64,000 nt of DNA from Allium sativum. Lineage: Eukaryota > Streptophyta > Magnoliopsida > Asparagales > Amaryllidaceae. The notes under the pieces were generated by a model. That model saw nothing but the letters and a program-made list of their open reading frames with translations. It was not told where the DNA came from and did not search any database. The first letter of the stretch is position 1, and every line of letters begins with the position of its first letter. Made by a program: the position numbers and the translations under genes. The DNA lies in NCBI GenBank assembly GCA_030737875.1, contig CM060915.1:358977863-359041862 (forward strand). The letters run 5' to 3'. Of the stretch, positions 23,805 to 34,782 are shown piece by piece.

Positions 23805-24251
23805 GGCTCCATTTCTCTTGTTTTCTACACTGAAAATGATGGAGGCTTAGATGCTGTTGGTGCTGAAATGAATCAAATCTCTTTCTTCTTCTACAATCCA
23901 ATTAATCAAGTTTAGGGATTCAAGTGTAGATCTGAGATCCAAACTTCACTTTTCTCCTCCTGTTCTTCTAGATCCGATCATTATGAGTTCAAGTTACCTT
24001 TAGAATTGAATAACTAAAAGTAAGACATGATACGACTGTAATTTTGGTATATGCTTAGGATCAAATCATATCATATCTATTGTAATTTGTGAATCTATGA
24101 AATTCTGAATTAGCTATGATTTGGATCTTAACCGTTATCATTTTATATCTACTTTTGATTATAGACCTAATTCTATTTAGATCATTTTGTACCTATCATG
24201 TTGCAGTTGATTTGGATCTTAACCGTTATCATGTTAGATCTACTTTTGATT

Positions 24252-24256
24252 ATAGA
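24252..24256. other. Target-site duplication of element A, left copy
   Basis: ATAGA here and at 34091-34095. The uninterrupted site in the right LTR of C (near 45637) reads 'gattatagatct' once. Confidence 0.95.
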
Positions 24257-26799
24257 TGTGACGGCCCGCCCCGCACCAACCGACATTTACTCCAATTGTG
24301 CGCTGTACACATGTCCAATTGGCATGGGACGGTCGCCAAAGAATGAGAAAGAAAGAAGATGAACCAAATAAAGAACCTGTAATATGTCTCACAGCGCATG
24401 GGATAAAATATAATAACCAACATATACTTGACATAAAACAGATGAGACAGTGCATAAGCTGAAAACTTGAACTAACATCATCAGAGTAGCGGAAATATCA
24501 AATACAGCTTATTACAACTTCAAAATACTGTCTCTAAGATAAGCAAAATAGGTATGCTACTAATGCCCAAAGTAGATACCGATCACGACACAGGGAGAAT
24601 AACTATATATCATACGTGGAGCCTCCTACTCGTCTTCAGCCCATCTACCAAGCGCACTACCAGCTATCCCTGTCTCTAGTCTGCTCGTGTGAGCACCCAG
24701 AGTAATAAGAAGAAACATAAAACTCCGGGTCAGACATCAGTCTGGTATGAGTGGTAGCAAGCATAAACAGAATAATAACAGGTATACTAAGTCATACCTG
24801 AACCTGGACCTGCAATCAAAGAGTTAGTACTACACGGTACAATACTCTAAGATGTCACAAACACATAGTATAAGTATACGGGGGTGGGGATGTATGTGTC
24901 AAACAATCAAGCATAACAACCATCCTTGCATCTCTCACTCAGTGCGTAAAGCATACGACATCCACTTCTTCGATCACTAGAGCACTTTACTCAAACGACA
25001 GAACTCGACTTTGTACGACTATGTACATTCCTACTACCACCAACGCCATACCTATGGGATCACGCCCAACGTTTCCATGACCCCACTCCATTGGTAGGTA
25101 GCTCCCTAGTCGCACCATATCCAAAGCCCGAGTTTGTCTCTCTACCTCCAACACCTAGTGATCCAAAATCATAGACATCGACAACTCCTTAGCACGCGTC
25201 CCGCAGCAAAGCCCAATCACGAAGTGAACTCATTGGTTCCCGTCTGGATCCTGAGCTCGAACTTCTACTTGAACTACCTTTGCATTTCGGGTTATGGATC
25301 TTCCTCCTTCGGATCGGTTCGGATCATCATCTCTTCCTCCAATTCGGGTCGGGTCGGGTTCGTGACCACCCATCGGATCGGTTCGGGTCCACCACCTCGG
25401 TTCGGTTCGCACCCTCCATCGTGTCGTGGTTCGTGCCGCCCTCAACCACCAAGCATCAGTCCTCGGATCGGGTCGGAGCCTTCTTCATGCCATGGTTCGG
25501 ATCCCTTTCGTCATCGTTGGGATCGTGGTCTTCATCGTCTCGTTTCGTGACTGTTACCTCGGGTCGGATCGGAGTGCACCATCGGTTCGGGTCGGATCCA
25601 TGTCCCTCTCTTGTGACGGTTCGGATCGGAGTCCTTCATTGCACACTGGATCGGTTCGGATCCTTCAGCTCGTGGCGCGGCTTGCTTCGCTATAGCGATC
25701 CGGTTCGGTTCGTGGTGAAGAGGAATGGGCGGTTCGGGTCGGTAGGGGCGATCCGATCCGATTTCCTGCACTAATTCCTGCAACTTTCCAGCAAGTGTTT
25801 ATACGCCTCTCGACGGCGTTTTCGACCATTCTAACTATTGAAATCAATCACAAAGCATGTCATAGAGTCATAGCAACACATACAAGTGACCTCAAACACC
25901 AAAACAACAATATGACATGGTAAAATGGATCAAATATGCCCAAAACCCCATGTTTTCCCTTAATCCCTCTTAATCATGTTTAAGCATATGATTAGCAAAA
26001 CTTCTTCAAATTAACCCAAACTCATACCAGAGGTCTAAAACATTATTTATGATTTTATAAACATTTTTCCAGAATTTATTTTCGTCTAAAAACACTAATT
26101 AGCACTAATCACCCCAAATAACCCCAATTAGTGCATAAAGCAAGCTAATCACTCACCTTAGCCACAAATAAAACAAGGTCTGAAATAATTCTCTGATTTG
26201 ATGCGAATCCAAATGCTAACAGCAGCTCCAAGGTTGATTAGGTGAAGATCTTCTTTGATTTGGCCTTGCTAATCTCTTTTTCTTCAAGTTGGAGTGGTTT
26301 GGAGGTGATTTGGAGACTTTAGAGGGTGGAGGCCATTATTAGGTTTCTTGGGGACTAAGTGGAGGCTAGAAAACTGAAATGGGATCAAATCCTAGACCAA
26401 CTCAGCCCTCTCCTAACCCTAATCCCGAAATGGGTCATGGGCCCAAATCCTTAACTACCCGGTTTGGCCCAATATGCAGTTTTTCACCTTGCAAACCTTG
26501 TTTCAGCCATATCTCCCAAACGGTAAGTCCGTTTGGCTATTATGACCACTCTACGGAAAGAGAAACCATCAAACGAATCTAATGGAAGTGGTTTCAGGTC
26601 AAAATTCCTTCCCTATCAAAAGTTATGGCCAAAACAGTACTGACTAGGGGCAAAATGGTCATTTAAAAATCGACAAAAATCATGAACAGGGGAAATGACT
26701 CAAATAAATGTTTCCCAAAGTTATATGACCATACGACTTCACACGGGAAAGAAATAAATATTCTACAATCCTATGATGTGTAGAATACGGGTCGTTACA
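24257..26799 (-). repeat. Element A 3' LTR (2543 bp)
   Basis: Left copy, read on the minus strand from 26799 (TGTAACGACCCG) to 24257 (CGTCACA). It contains a CpG-rich GGTTCGG/GGATCGG array at about 25300-25760. The 138- and 164-residue frames there are simple-repeat readings and occur in both LTRs, so I reject them as genes. Confidence 0.97.
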
Positions 26800-26812
26800 C
26801 TCTTCCCCCCTT
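26800..26812 (-). promoter_or_regulatory. Polypurine tract of element A
   Basis: Minus-strand AAGGGGGGAAGAG touches the 3' LTR. Immediately upstream on that strand an inverted repeat (arms at 26815-26823 and 26828-26836) could form a stem. It recurs in B (around 2031-2052). Confidence 0.9.
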
Positions 26813-26958
26813 AAGAAATTTCGCCCCCGAAATTCCCTAATCAAAACACACACAAGGGTCCCGCATGCCTATCAATCATAAAACAATCATCAAACATGCA
26901 AAAACAAGCAAAACAAGTCTATCCTAGCATGCGGAATAACTAAATCGCAAAGTAAATC

Positions 26959-29900
26959 TTACCAGGCAAAGAGTTCTGGATAAGCCTTTTTAATGCTCTC
27001 TTCTGTCTCCCAAGCACAATCATTTTCGTCCTCGCCCCACTGAACTTTGACTAGCTTCACCGACTTTCTTCGAAGTTGCTTCGTATCATGCCCCACAATA
27101 CGAATCGGCTTGCGGTTCTCAACCGCCTCAGGTTCTACTTCGAAGTCCTCTAACTGATCAGGTGAAATAGTCACATTTGAGTCGTGAACGAACTTCCTTA
27201 GTTGGGAAACATGAAACACATTGTGAACTCCTGCCATTTTCTCTGGTAAGCCAACTCTATACGCCAAATTCCCAACTTCCTCGAGAACTTGGAAAGGACC
27301 CACAAATCTTGGTGCCAACTTGCCTCTCCTGCCAAATCGTATCACGCTTTTCAACGGAGAGATCTTGACAAACACCAAGTCACCAACGGAGAATTTCAAG
27401 TCTCTTCTCCTCTTATCAGCATAACTCTTCTGCCTATCTTGGGCTGCCTTCATTCGTTGCTGAATGATCTTGATTCTATCTGAAGTTTCCCTCACCACAT
27501 CTGGTCCAAGCATAAACTTCTCGCCAGTCTCTATCCAACATGATGGTGAATTGCACGGCCTTCCGTACAAAGCTTCATATGGAGCCATACCGATACTGGA
27601 TTGGTAGCTATTATTATATGCAAACTCCACTAGATGCAAATGGTCATCCCATGCTCCACCGAAATCCAATATACAAGCCCTCAAGAGATCTTCCAATATC
27701 CGATTCACCCTCTCCGTCTGACCGTCGGTCTGAGGATGATATGCGGTACTGAGATGTAATTCTGATCCTAAAGCCTCTTGTAAGCTCTTCCAAAATCCAC
27801 TAGTAAACAACGGATCTCGGTCACTCACAATGCCTTTGGGTACTCCATGAAATCTCACTACCCACTTCATATACAGTTCTGCTAACTTAGCTGCAGTTCT
27901 GTTCGACTTAACTGGTATAAATCTTGCACTCTTGGTCAGTCGATCCACAATTACCCAAATGCTATCATGTCCCGATCTAGTCCTCGGTAAACCATCGATG
28001 AAATCCATCGAAACTTGTTCCCATTTCCATTCGGGAATTTCTAATGGTTGCAACAACCCACTAGGCTTCTTTTGCTCGGCTTTAACTAGCTGGCAATTCA
28101 TGCATTTGGATATAAACTTCCCAACGTCTCTTTTCATCCCTTCCCAGTAGTAAGTCTGTCTCATGTCTCTATACATTTTATTACCACCGGGATGTATAGT
28201 CAGTTTCGAGTGATGACATTCTCTAAGCACTTCATCCCTCAATCCATTGACATTGGGTACAACAAGCTTTCCATTCTTCCGAAGCCATCCATCACGATCA
28301 AGCCCATACTTGTCCATCTCCCCATCGATATTCATTTCCAACTTGGAGATGACTTCCAATAAATTAGGGTCGTTCCTTTGACTGGAACCAATCCTCTCAA
28401 TCAAAGTGGGTCTGACCGTCAAGCTAGATAGTATAACTGGATCCAATTCGCACCTTGGTCTGAAATCAAACCCCGCAATATACTCCAGCTGCTTCCATTC
28501 AAGAAACATTGCCCCTAAGCTGGCATGTCTCCTACTTAAGGCATCGGCTACCGCATTACCCTTCCCAGGTGTATACGCGATATCAAAATCATACGAAGCC
28601 AAGAACTCTAACCATCTCTGCTGACGGAGATTCAGATCTTTCTGAGAGAAGAGATACTTTAACGATTTATGATCGGTAAACAGCTCAAATCTTTCTCCCA
28701 AGAGGTAATGTCTCCACATCTTTAGCGCAAATACAATCGCTGCCAATTCCAAATCATGGGTAGGATACTTCTTCTCATGTGGTTTTAGCTGTCGACTAGC
28801 ATAAGCTACAACCCTACCTCCTTGCATCAATACCGCACCCAATCCGGTACCACAAGCATCCGTGTATACCGTCATCTCTTCATTTCCCTTAGGAATGACC
28901 AACACTGGCGCACGCGTCAACTTTTCCTTTAGACTCTTGAATGCATTTTCACACCCTCCGTCCCAAACGAAGGCTTGATTCTTCTTAGTCAACCGAGTCA
29001 ACGGTGCTGCTGTCTTGGAGAAGTCTTTGATAAACTTACGATAATATCCAGCTAACCCCAAGAAACTTCTTACATCCTTTGCATTCTTGGGCGCAGACCA
29101 ATCTTGTACCGTAGCCACCTTCGCAGGGTCCACGGCAATACCATTCTCTGAAACAACATGGCCCAAGAATCTCACTTCTCTCCTCCAGAAGTGACACTTA
29201 GAGAACTTCGCTTTCAATTGGTGTCTTCTCAACACCTCCAACGCAATTCTCAAATGCTCTTTGTGTTCCTCTTCTGTCCTCGAGTAAACAAGGATATCGT
29301 CTACGAACACAAGAACAAACTTGTTCAGTTGGTCTCTGAATACTCTATTCATAAGGTCCACGAAGTATGCTGGTGCATTGGTCAACCCGAATGGCATGAC
29401 CAACCACTCATAAAACCCAAACGGCGTCCTAAATGCCGTTTTAGCTATACTATCAGCTGCTACACGGAGCTGATGAAATCCTGTCGCGAGGTCCAGCTGG
29501 GAGAACACTCTCGCTCCTTCCAGTTGATCAAACAAATCATCTATCCGTGGTAGAGGATACTTATTCTTCCTCGTCACCTTATTTAACTCGCGATAGTCCA
29601 CACACAATCGAAGGGAACCATCTGCCTTAGTAGCAAACACAACTGGTGCTCCCCACTCGGAAACACTTCTTCTAATAAATCCCTTCTTCAAAAGATCGCT
29701 TACTTGCACCTCGAGCTCTCGCTGTTCTCGTGGTGCCATACGACGAAGTGGCATCACTATAGGTCTGGCATCTTTCACTAAATCAATACGAAACTCAATC
29801 TCTCGGTGTGGTGGAAGTCCGGTCACTTCCTCGAAGATGTCCGGGTACTGGCCAACCACGGGCAAACCTGATAACTCATCATGCGGAATGTCGAGGGAAT

Positions 29901-31341
29901 TTACGAAACTAGCCATTACCCCATCACTGGGTAGATTACCAAACACTACCCTCCGCCCATCATCCGCCCTAACTGTCACCAAAAAGCCCTCACAGTCTAC
30001 CACCACCCCGTATCTTTGGAGCCAATCGACTCCCAAAATAATGCCATACCCAGTAAAGCCCAAAACAAAGCAATCACAAACAAACATACATCCATGACTC
30101 GATAAGACCACATTACGACAGATCATACTGAGGTTTGTTGAACCACCAATCGGGTTCGTCACAGCTAATGGTCTATCGACTAACTCGGGTTCCAATCCCA
30201 ACCTATCTACCAGGTCACTAGATATGAAGGAATGGGAAGCCCCGGTATCGAACAAAACTCTAACAGGAAGATCATAAATGGAAAGCATACCTTGAATGAC
30301 GACTCCCTTTCCTTTCTCCGCCGCAGTTGGGGCATTCGACGAAGAAGGAACAGCATTGATGGCATATGCTTTCACCATCTGATTCTCCTTCAGAGGTTGC
30401 GGGCACTTATCCTTAAAATTCCCCTCTTGGCCACAGTTAAAGCACTTCTTTCCCACTGTCTTGGCCCTACATTCCCTTGCATAATGGCCCTTCTTTCCAC
30501 ATTTGAAGCACTCGACTTCTTTCCTGCTTTTCTTCTGGCCATCCTTAGCTTGGTTCTGCTTCCTCTTATTCTGAGGGTTATTCTTGCCTCCACCGCTTGC
30601 TTGCGGCTTTGGCTCTTCAGCAGATGCAGCAACAACCCCAGTCTTCGGCTTAGGGTAAAGACTTTCTGACCTCAAAGCTTTTCCCACGATCGACTCAAAC
30701 GTCTCATCGATGTGATTAATCAGCCTCTCCCCTAAGTATTCATCCAAACCAGTGATGAACCTCTCATTTTTCTTTTCGGGAGTATCAATTAGAGATAACC
30801 CATACTTCGACAAAGTGTCGAACTCAGCAACATAATCTGATACTGCCCTCCCATTCTGCTTAAGCTCCAAGAACTTCCTAAACAATTCCGACTTCTGGGC
30901 AGCTGGGATATACTTGTCGCTAAAGCGAGCTTTAAACTGATCCCAAGTAACTTGATCTTCTGGTGTGGCTGCCCTAATAGCATTCCACCAATTCATCGCT
31001 CGTCCTTGCAGCTGACGAGACGCAAGCCTTCTCTTCATCGCATCCTCGATACCCAAATCGTCGAAGATACGGTCGCAACTATCCAACCAATCCTGAACAT
31101 CCGTGGCCGACTCTGTTCCGTGAAACGGCTTTCCACCAAGATTAGTGTAATCCTTACTCAGCTTGGCGAAATCGACCCTAGGCGCTTGCACCGCTACACC
31201 TCCAGCATTGGCAACATTAGGAGCCTCCCTCTGAATATCCACAAGCATCTCTCTCATGAGGTTGGTAAACATAGCCCTCATGTCAGGGGGATTCCCATTA
31301 TTAGCCCCTCTGCCAGCACCTCTTCCTCGGCTCATCGTCAA
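26959..31341 (-). CDS. Ty3/gypsy gag-pol polyprotein with chromodomain-like tail (element A)
   Basis: One 1460-residue frame encoding everything needed for copy-and-paste movement. Gag fills about 1-340 (gag core ~105-205), with zinc knuckles at Cys278-Cys291 ([14 protein letters not shown]) and Cys300-Cys313. The second knuckle has Asn308 where His is expected. Protease has D365-TGAS. RT spans about 540-715, with Asp617 and FVDD at 679-682. RNase H has Asp828, Glu865 and Asp890. Integrase has a HHCC finger (His1043/1044, His1050, Cys1080, Cys1083) and catalytic Asp1113, Asp1174, Glu1210, a D,D35E spacing. A GPF motif (1348-1350) and a chromodomain-like end (about 1425-1458, [20 protein letters not shown]) follow. 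Capsid, cDNA synthesis and chromatin-directed insertion are inferred from the family. The start at 31341 ([12 protein letters not shown]) is the first ATG of the frame, about 190 bases after the primer site; Met3 is an alternative and matches the start of element B. Confidence 0.97.
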   Translation of the reverse strand: MTMSRGRGAGRGANNGNPPDMRAMFTNLMREMLVDIQREAPNVANAGGVAVQAPRVDFAKLSKDYTNLGGKPFHGTESATDVQDWLDSCDRIFDDLGIEDAMKRRLASRQLQGRAMNWWNAIRAATPEDQVTWDQFKARFSDKYIPAAQKSELFRKFLELKQNGRAVSDYVAEFDTLSKYGLSLIDTPEKKNERFITGLDEYLGERLINHIDETFESIVGKALRSESLYPKPKTGVVAASAEEPKPQASGGGKNNPQNKRKQNQAKDGQKKSRKEVECFKCGKKGHYARECRAKTVGKKCFNCGQEGNFKDKCPQPLKENQMVKAYAINAVPSSSNAPTAAEKGKGVVIQGMLSIYDLPVRVLFDTGASHSFISSDLVDRLGLEPELVDRPLAVTNPIGGSTNLSMICRNVVLSSHGCMFVCDCFVLGFTGYGIILGVDWLQRYGVVVDCEGFLVTVRADDGRRVVFGNLPSDGVMASFVNSLDIPHDELSGLPVVGQYPDIFEEVTGLPPHREIEFRIDLVKDARPIVMPLRRMAPREQRELEVQVSDLLKKGFIRRSVSEWGAPVVFATKADGSLRLCVDYRELNKVTRKNKYPLPRIDDLFDQLEGARVFSQLDLATGFHQLRVAADSIAKTAFRTPFGFYEWLVMPFGLTNAPAYFVDLMNRVFRDQLNKFVLVFVDDILVYSRTEEEHKEHLRIALEVLRRHQLKAKFSKCHFWRREVRFLGHVVSENGIAVDPAKVATVQDWSAPKNAKDVRSFLGLAGYYRKFIKDFSKTAAPLTRLTKKNQAFVWDGGCENAFKSLKEKLTRAPVLVIPKGNEEMTVYTDACGTGLGAVLMQGGRVVAYASRQLKPHEKKYPTHDLELAAIVFALKMWRHYLLGERFELFTDHKSLKYLFSQKDLNLRQQRWLEFLASYDFDIAYTPGKGNAVADALSRRHASLGAMFLEWKQLEYIAGFDFRPRCELDPVILSSLTVRPTLIERIGSSQRNDPNLLEVISKLEMNIDGEMDKYGLDRDGWLRKNGKLVVPNVNGLRDEVLRECHHSKLTIHPGGNKMYRDMRQTYYWEGMKRDVGKFISKCMNCQLVKAEQKKPSGLLQPLEIPEWKWEQVSMDFIDGLPRTRSGHDSIWVIVDRLTKSARFIPVKSNRTAAKLAELYMKWVVRFHGVPKGIVSDRDPLFTSGFWKSLQEALGSELHLSTAYHPQTDGQTERVNRILEDLLRACILDFGGAWDDHLHLVEFAYNNSYQSSIGMAPYEALYGRPCNSPSCWIETGEKFMLGPDVVRETSDRIKIIQQRMKAAQDRQKSYADKRRRDLKFSVGDLVFVKISPLKSVIRFGRRGKLAPRFVGPFQVLEEVGNLAYRVGLPEKMAGVHNVFHVSQLRKFVHDSNVTISPDQLEDFEVEPEAVENRKPIRIVGHDTKQLRRKSVKLVKVQWGEDENDCAWETEESIKKAYPELFAW

Positions 31342-31533
31342 ATCTGTTAAAGAGAAAACGATTAACCCCTCTCCATAGTGGTGCCAGTGCAGTGCAATGC
31401 GACTTCACTCTTAAACATACTAATACTATATATAGATATAGCTTTTGAAAACCAAAATAATCACAAATACGCGCTCTCATATACGTACTATCTCTCCCTA
31501 GTGTCTTTCCCTAGGTGAATTACGCAACCTAGA

Positions 31534-31545
31534 GCTCTGATACCA
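31534..31545 (-). promoter_or_regulatory. Primer-binding site of element A
   Basis: Minus-strand TGGTATCAGAGC, an exact complement of the plant initiator-Met tRNA 3' end, two bases from the 5' LTR. Confidence 0.95.
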
Positions 31546-31547
31546 AG

Positions 31548-34090
31548 TGTGACGGCCCGCCCCGCACCAACCGACATTTACTCCAATTGTGCGCTGTACA
31601 CATGTCCAATTGGCATGGGACGGTCGCCAAAGAATGAGAAAGAAAGAAGATGAACCAAATAAAGAACCTGTAATATGTCTCACAGCGCATGGGATAAAAT
31701 ATAATAACCAACATATACTTGACATAAAACAGATGAGACAGTGCATAAGCTGAAAACTTGAACTAACATCATCAGAGTAGCGGAAATATCAAATACAGCT
31801 TATTACAACTTCAAAATACTGTCTCTAAGATAAGCAAAATAGGTATGCTACTAATGCCCAAAGTAGATACCGATCACGACACAGGGAGAATAACTATATA
31901 TCATACGTGGAGCCTCCTACTCGTCTTCAGCCCATCTACCAAGCGCACTACCAGCTATCCCTGTCTCTAGTCTGCTCGTGTGAGCACCCAGAGTAATAAG
32001 AAGAAACATAAAACTCTGGGTCAGACATCAGTCTGGTATGAGTGGTAGCAAGCATAAACAGAATAATAACAGGTATACTAAGTCATACCTGAACCTGGAC
32101 CTGCAATCAAAGAGTTAGTACTACACGGTACAATACTCTAAGATGTCACAAACACATAGTATAAGTATACGGGGGTGGGGATGTATGTGTCAAACAATCA
32201 AGCATAACAACCATCCTTGCATCTCTCACTCAGTGCGTAAAGCATACGACATCCACTTCTTCGATCACTAGAGCACTTTACTCAAACGACAGAACTCGAC
32301 TTTGTACGACTATGTACATTCCTACTACCACCAACGCCATACCTATGGGATCACGCCCAACGTTTCCATGACCCCACTCCATTGGTAGGTAGCTCCCTAG
32401 TCGCACCATATCCAAAGCCCGAGTTTGTCTCTCTACCTCCAACACCTAGTGATCCAAAATCATAGACATCGACAACTCCTTAGCACGCGTCCCGCAGCAA
32501 AGCCCAATCACGAAGTGAACTCATTGGTTCCCGTCTGGATCCTGAGCTCGAACTTCTACTTGAACTACCTTTGCATTTCGGGTTATGGATCTTCCTCCTT
32601 CGGATCGGTTCGGATCATCATCTCTTCCTCCAATTCGGGTCGGGTCGGGTTCGTGACCACCCATCGGATCGGTTCGGGTCCACCACCTCGGTTCGGTTCG
32701 CACCCTCCATCGTGTCGTGGTTCGTGCCGCCCTCAACCACCAAGCATCAGTCCTCGGATCGGGTCGGAGCCTTCTTCATGCCATGGTTCGGATCCCTTTC
32801 GTCATCGTTGGGATCGTGGTCTTCATCGTCTCGTTTCGTGACTGTTACCTCGGGTCGGATCGGAGTGCACCATCGGTTCGGGTCGGATCCATGTCCCTCT
32901 CTTGTGACGGTTCGGATCGGAGTCCTTCATTGCACACTGGATCGGTTCGGATCCTTCAGCTCGTGGCGCGGCTTGCTTCGCTATAGCGATCCGGTTCGGT
33001 TCGTGGTGAAGAGGAATGGGCGGTTCGGGTCGGTAGGGGCGATCCGATCCGATTTCCTGCACTAATTCCTGCAACTTTCCAGCAAGTGTTTATACGCCTC
33101 TCGAAGGCGTTTTCGACCATTCTAACTATTGAAATCAATCACAAAGCATGTCATAGAGTCATAGCAACACATACAAGTGACCTCAAACACCAAAACAACA
33201 ATATGACATGGTAAAATGGATCAAATATGCCCAAAACCCCATGTTTTCCCTTAATCCCTCTTAATCATGTTTAAGCATATGATTAGCAAAACTTCTTCAA
33301 ATTAACCCAAACTCATACCAGAGGTCTAAAACATTATTTATGATTTTATAAACATTTTTCCAGAATTTATTTTCGTCTAAAAACACTAATTAGCACTAAT
33401 CACCCCAAATAACCCCAATTAGTGCATAAAGCAAGCTAATCACTCACCTTAGCCACAAATAAAACAAGGTCTGAAATAATTCTCTGATTTGATGCGAATC
33501 CAAATGCTAACAGCAGCTCCAAGGTTGATTAGGTGAAGATCTTCTTTGATTTGGTCTTGCTAATCTCTTTTTCTTCAAGTTGGAGTGGTTTGGAGGTGAT
33601 TTGGAGACTTTAGAGGGTGGAGGCCATTATTAGGTTTCTTGGGGACTAAGTGGAGGCTAGAAAACTGAAATGGGATCAAATCCTAGACCAACTCAGCCCT
33701 CTCCTAACCCTAATCCCGAAATGGGTCATGGGCCCAAATCCTTAACTACCCGGTTTGGCCCAATATGCAGTTTTTCACCTTGCAAACCTTGTTTCAGCCA
33801 TATCTCCCAAACGGTAAGTCTGTTTGGCTATTATGACCACTCTACGGAAAGAGAAACCATCAAACGAATCTAATGGAAGTGGTTTCAGGTCAAAATTCCT
33901 TCCCTATCAAAAGTTATGGCCAAAACAGTACTGACTAGGGGCAAAATGGTCATTTAAAAATCGACAAAAATCATGAACAGGGGAAATGACTCAAATAAAT
34001 GTTTCCCAAAGTTATATGACCATACGACTTCACACGGGAAAGAAATAAATATTCTACAATCCTATGATGTGTAGAATACGGGTCGTTACA
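31548..34090 (-). repeat. Element A 5' LTR (2543 bp)
   Basis: Right copy, the same length as the left and almost identical. It would hold the promoter that drives the gag-pol RNA leftward. No clear TATA box was found by eye. A splice-donor-like CTAAGGTGAGTGA is present on the minus strand (about 33441-33453). Confidence 0.97.
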
Positions 34091-34095
34091 ATAGA
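34091..34095. other. Target-site duplication of element A, right copy
   Basis: ATAGA, identical to 24252-24256. Confidence 0.95.
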
Positions 34096-34782
34096 TCTAA
34101 TTCTATTTAGATCATTTGTACCCATCATGTTATAGTTAATATGGATCTTAACCGTTATCATGTCAAATCTACTTTTGCTTATGGATCTAATTCTTTTTAG
34201 ATCATTTTGTACCTATCATGTTATGGTTATTTTGGGTCTTAACCTTATTTATGTCAGACCTAGTTTTGATTACAGATCTAATTCACTTTTCAGATCATTT
34301 GGTAGTTATCATGTTGTGGTTATTTTGGGTCTGTCATTAGTTGGACATGTTTTAGATTTAGATCTAAACTTTCACCTAATTGTCATGACAAGTCTACCTT
34401 GATTTCACTGTTTAGATTACCTTGTTCCTATCATATTGTGGTTAAACAGGATCTATTACTAATTTGACATCTAAATTATTATTTAGATCTTATCATGCCA
34501 GTTATGACATCCCTATTATGTTAAGATTGATTCTAATATCGCATGTTCACTAGATACGTTCATATATGTCCATCTTATCATTATGTCGTTCTATGATAAT
34601 GCCACCACATGTTTATGTCATCCTTGTTAGAATAATCATTTCTGTCACCCTGTCCCCTTTATTTTAGCCTGGCTACTTTCTAGCCTAGGGATGACGTTAA
34701 ATTATGCGAATACGTGGGAACGAGGGGGCAAAATGGTATAAATTGGGCATAATTTGTAAATGGAAAGTTTGTCATAAATTAG
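34096..34782 (+). repeat. Element C left LTR, segment 2
   Basis: Resumes the ~92-bp 'tttgg(a/g)tcttaacc' repeats and matches about 45642-46329 of the right LTR. It ends exactly where the Helitron begins. Confidence 0.9.

Larger units (their letters stand above)
23437..24256 (+). repeat. Element C left LTR, segment 1
   Basis: Starts TATAACACCC (TGTAACACCCC in the right LTR) and matches 44809 onward. It contains palindromes (23635-23657, 23673-23693), a GTCGACCC motif, a TATA box (23796-23804) and the first two ~92-bp repeats 'tttggatcttaacc'. Element A interrupts the second repeat at 24257. Confidence 0.9.
24257..34090 (-). mobile_element. Element A: complete, young Tekay/Del-like Ty3/gypsy retrotransposon
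   Basis: A 9834-bp minus-strand element with all expected parts: ATAGA target duplication, two 2543-bp LTRs with TG...CA ends, a perfect primer-binding site, one unbroken gag-pol frame and a polypurine tract. I saw only four substitutions between the LTRs (near 24727, 25816, 26263 and 26529 of the left copy), about 0.16 percent. That points to a very recent insertion. Long LTRs, a single fused gag-pol frame, a C-terminal chromodomain-like tail and the 'gaaatttc...aagg' stem before the tract fit the Tekay/Del chromoviruses. It is nested in the left LTR of element C. Confidence 0.97.

Noticed and set aside
25134..25774. Frames of 138, 164 and 89 residues, seen again at 32425-33065
   Set aside because: They lie in both LTRs of element A, are rich in short repeated words (GS, RFGS) and exist in several overlapping frames. 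They are readings of the CpG-rich array, not genes.
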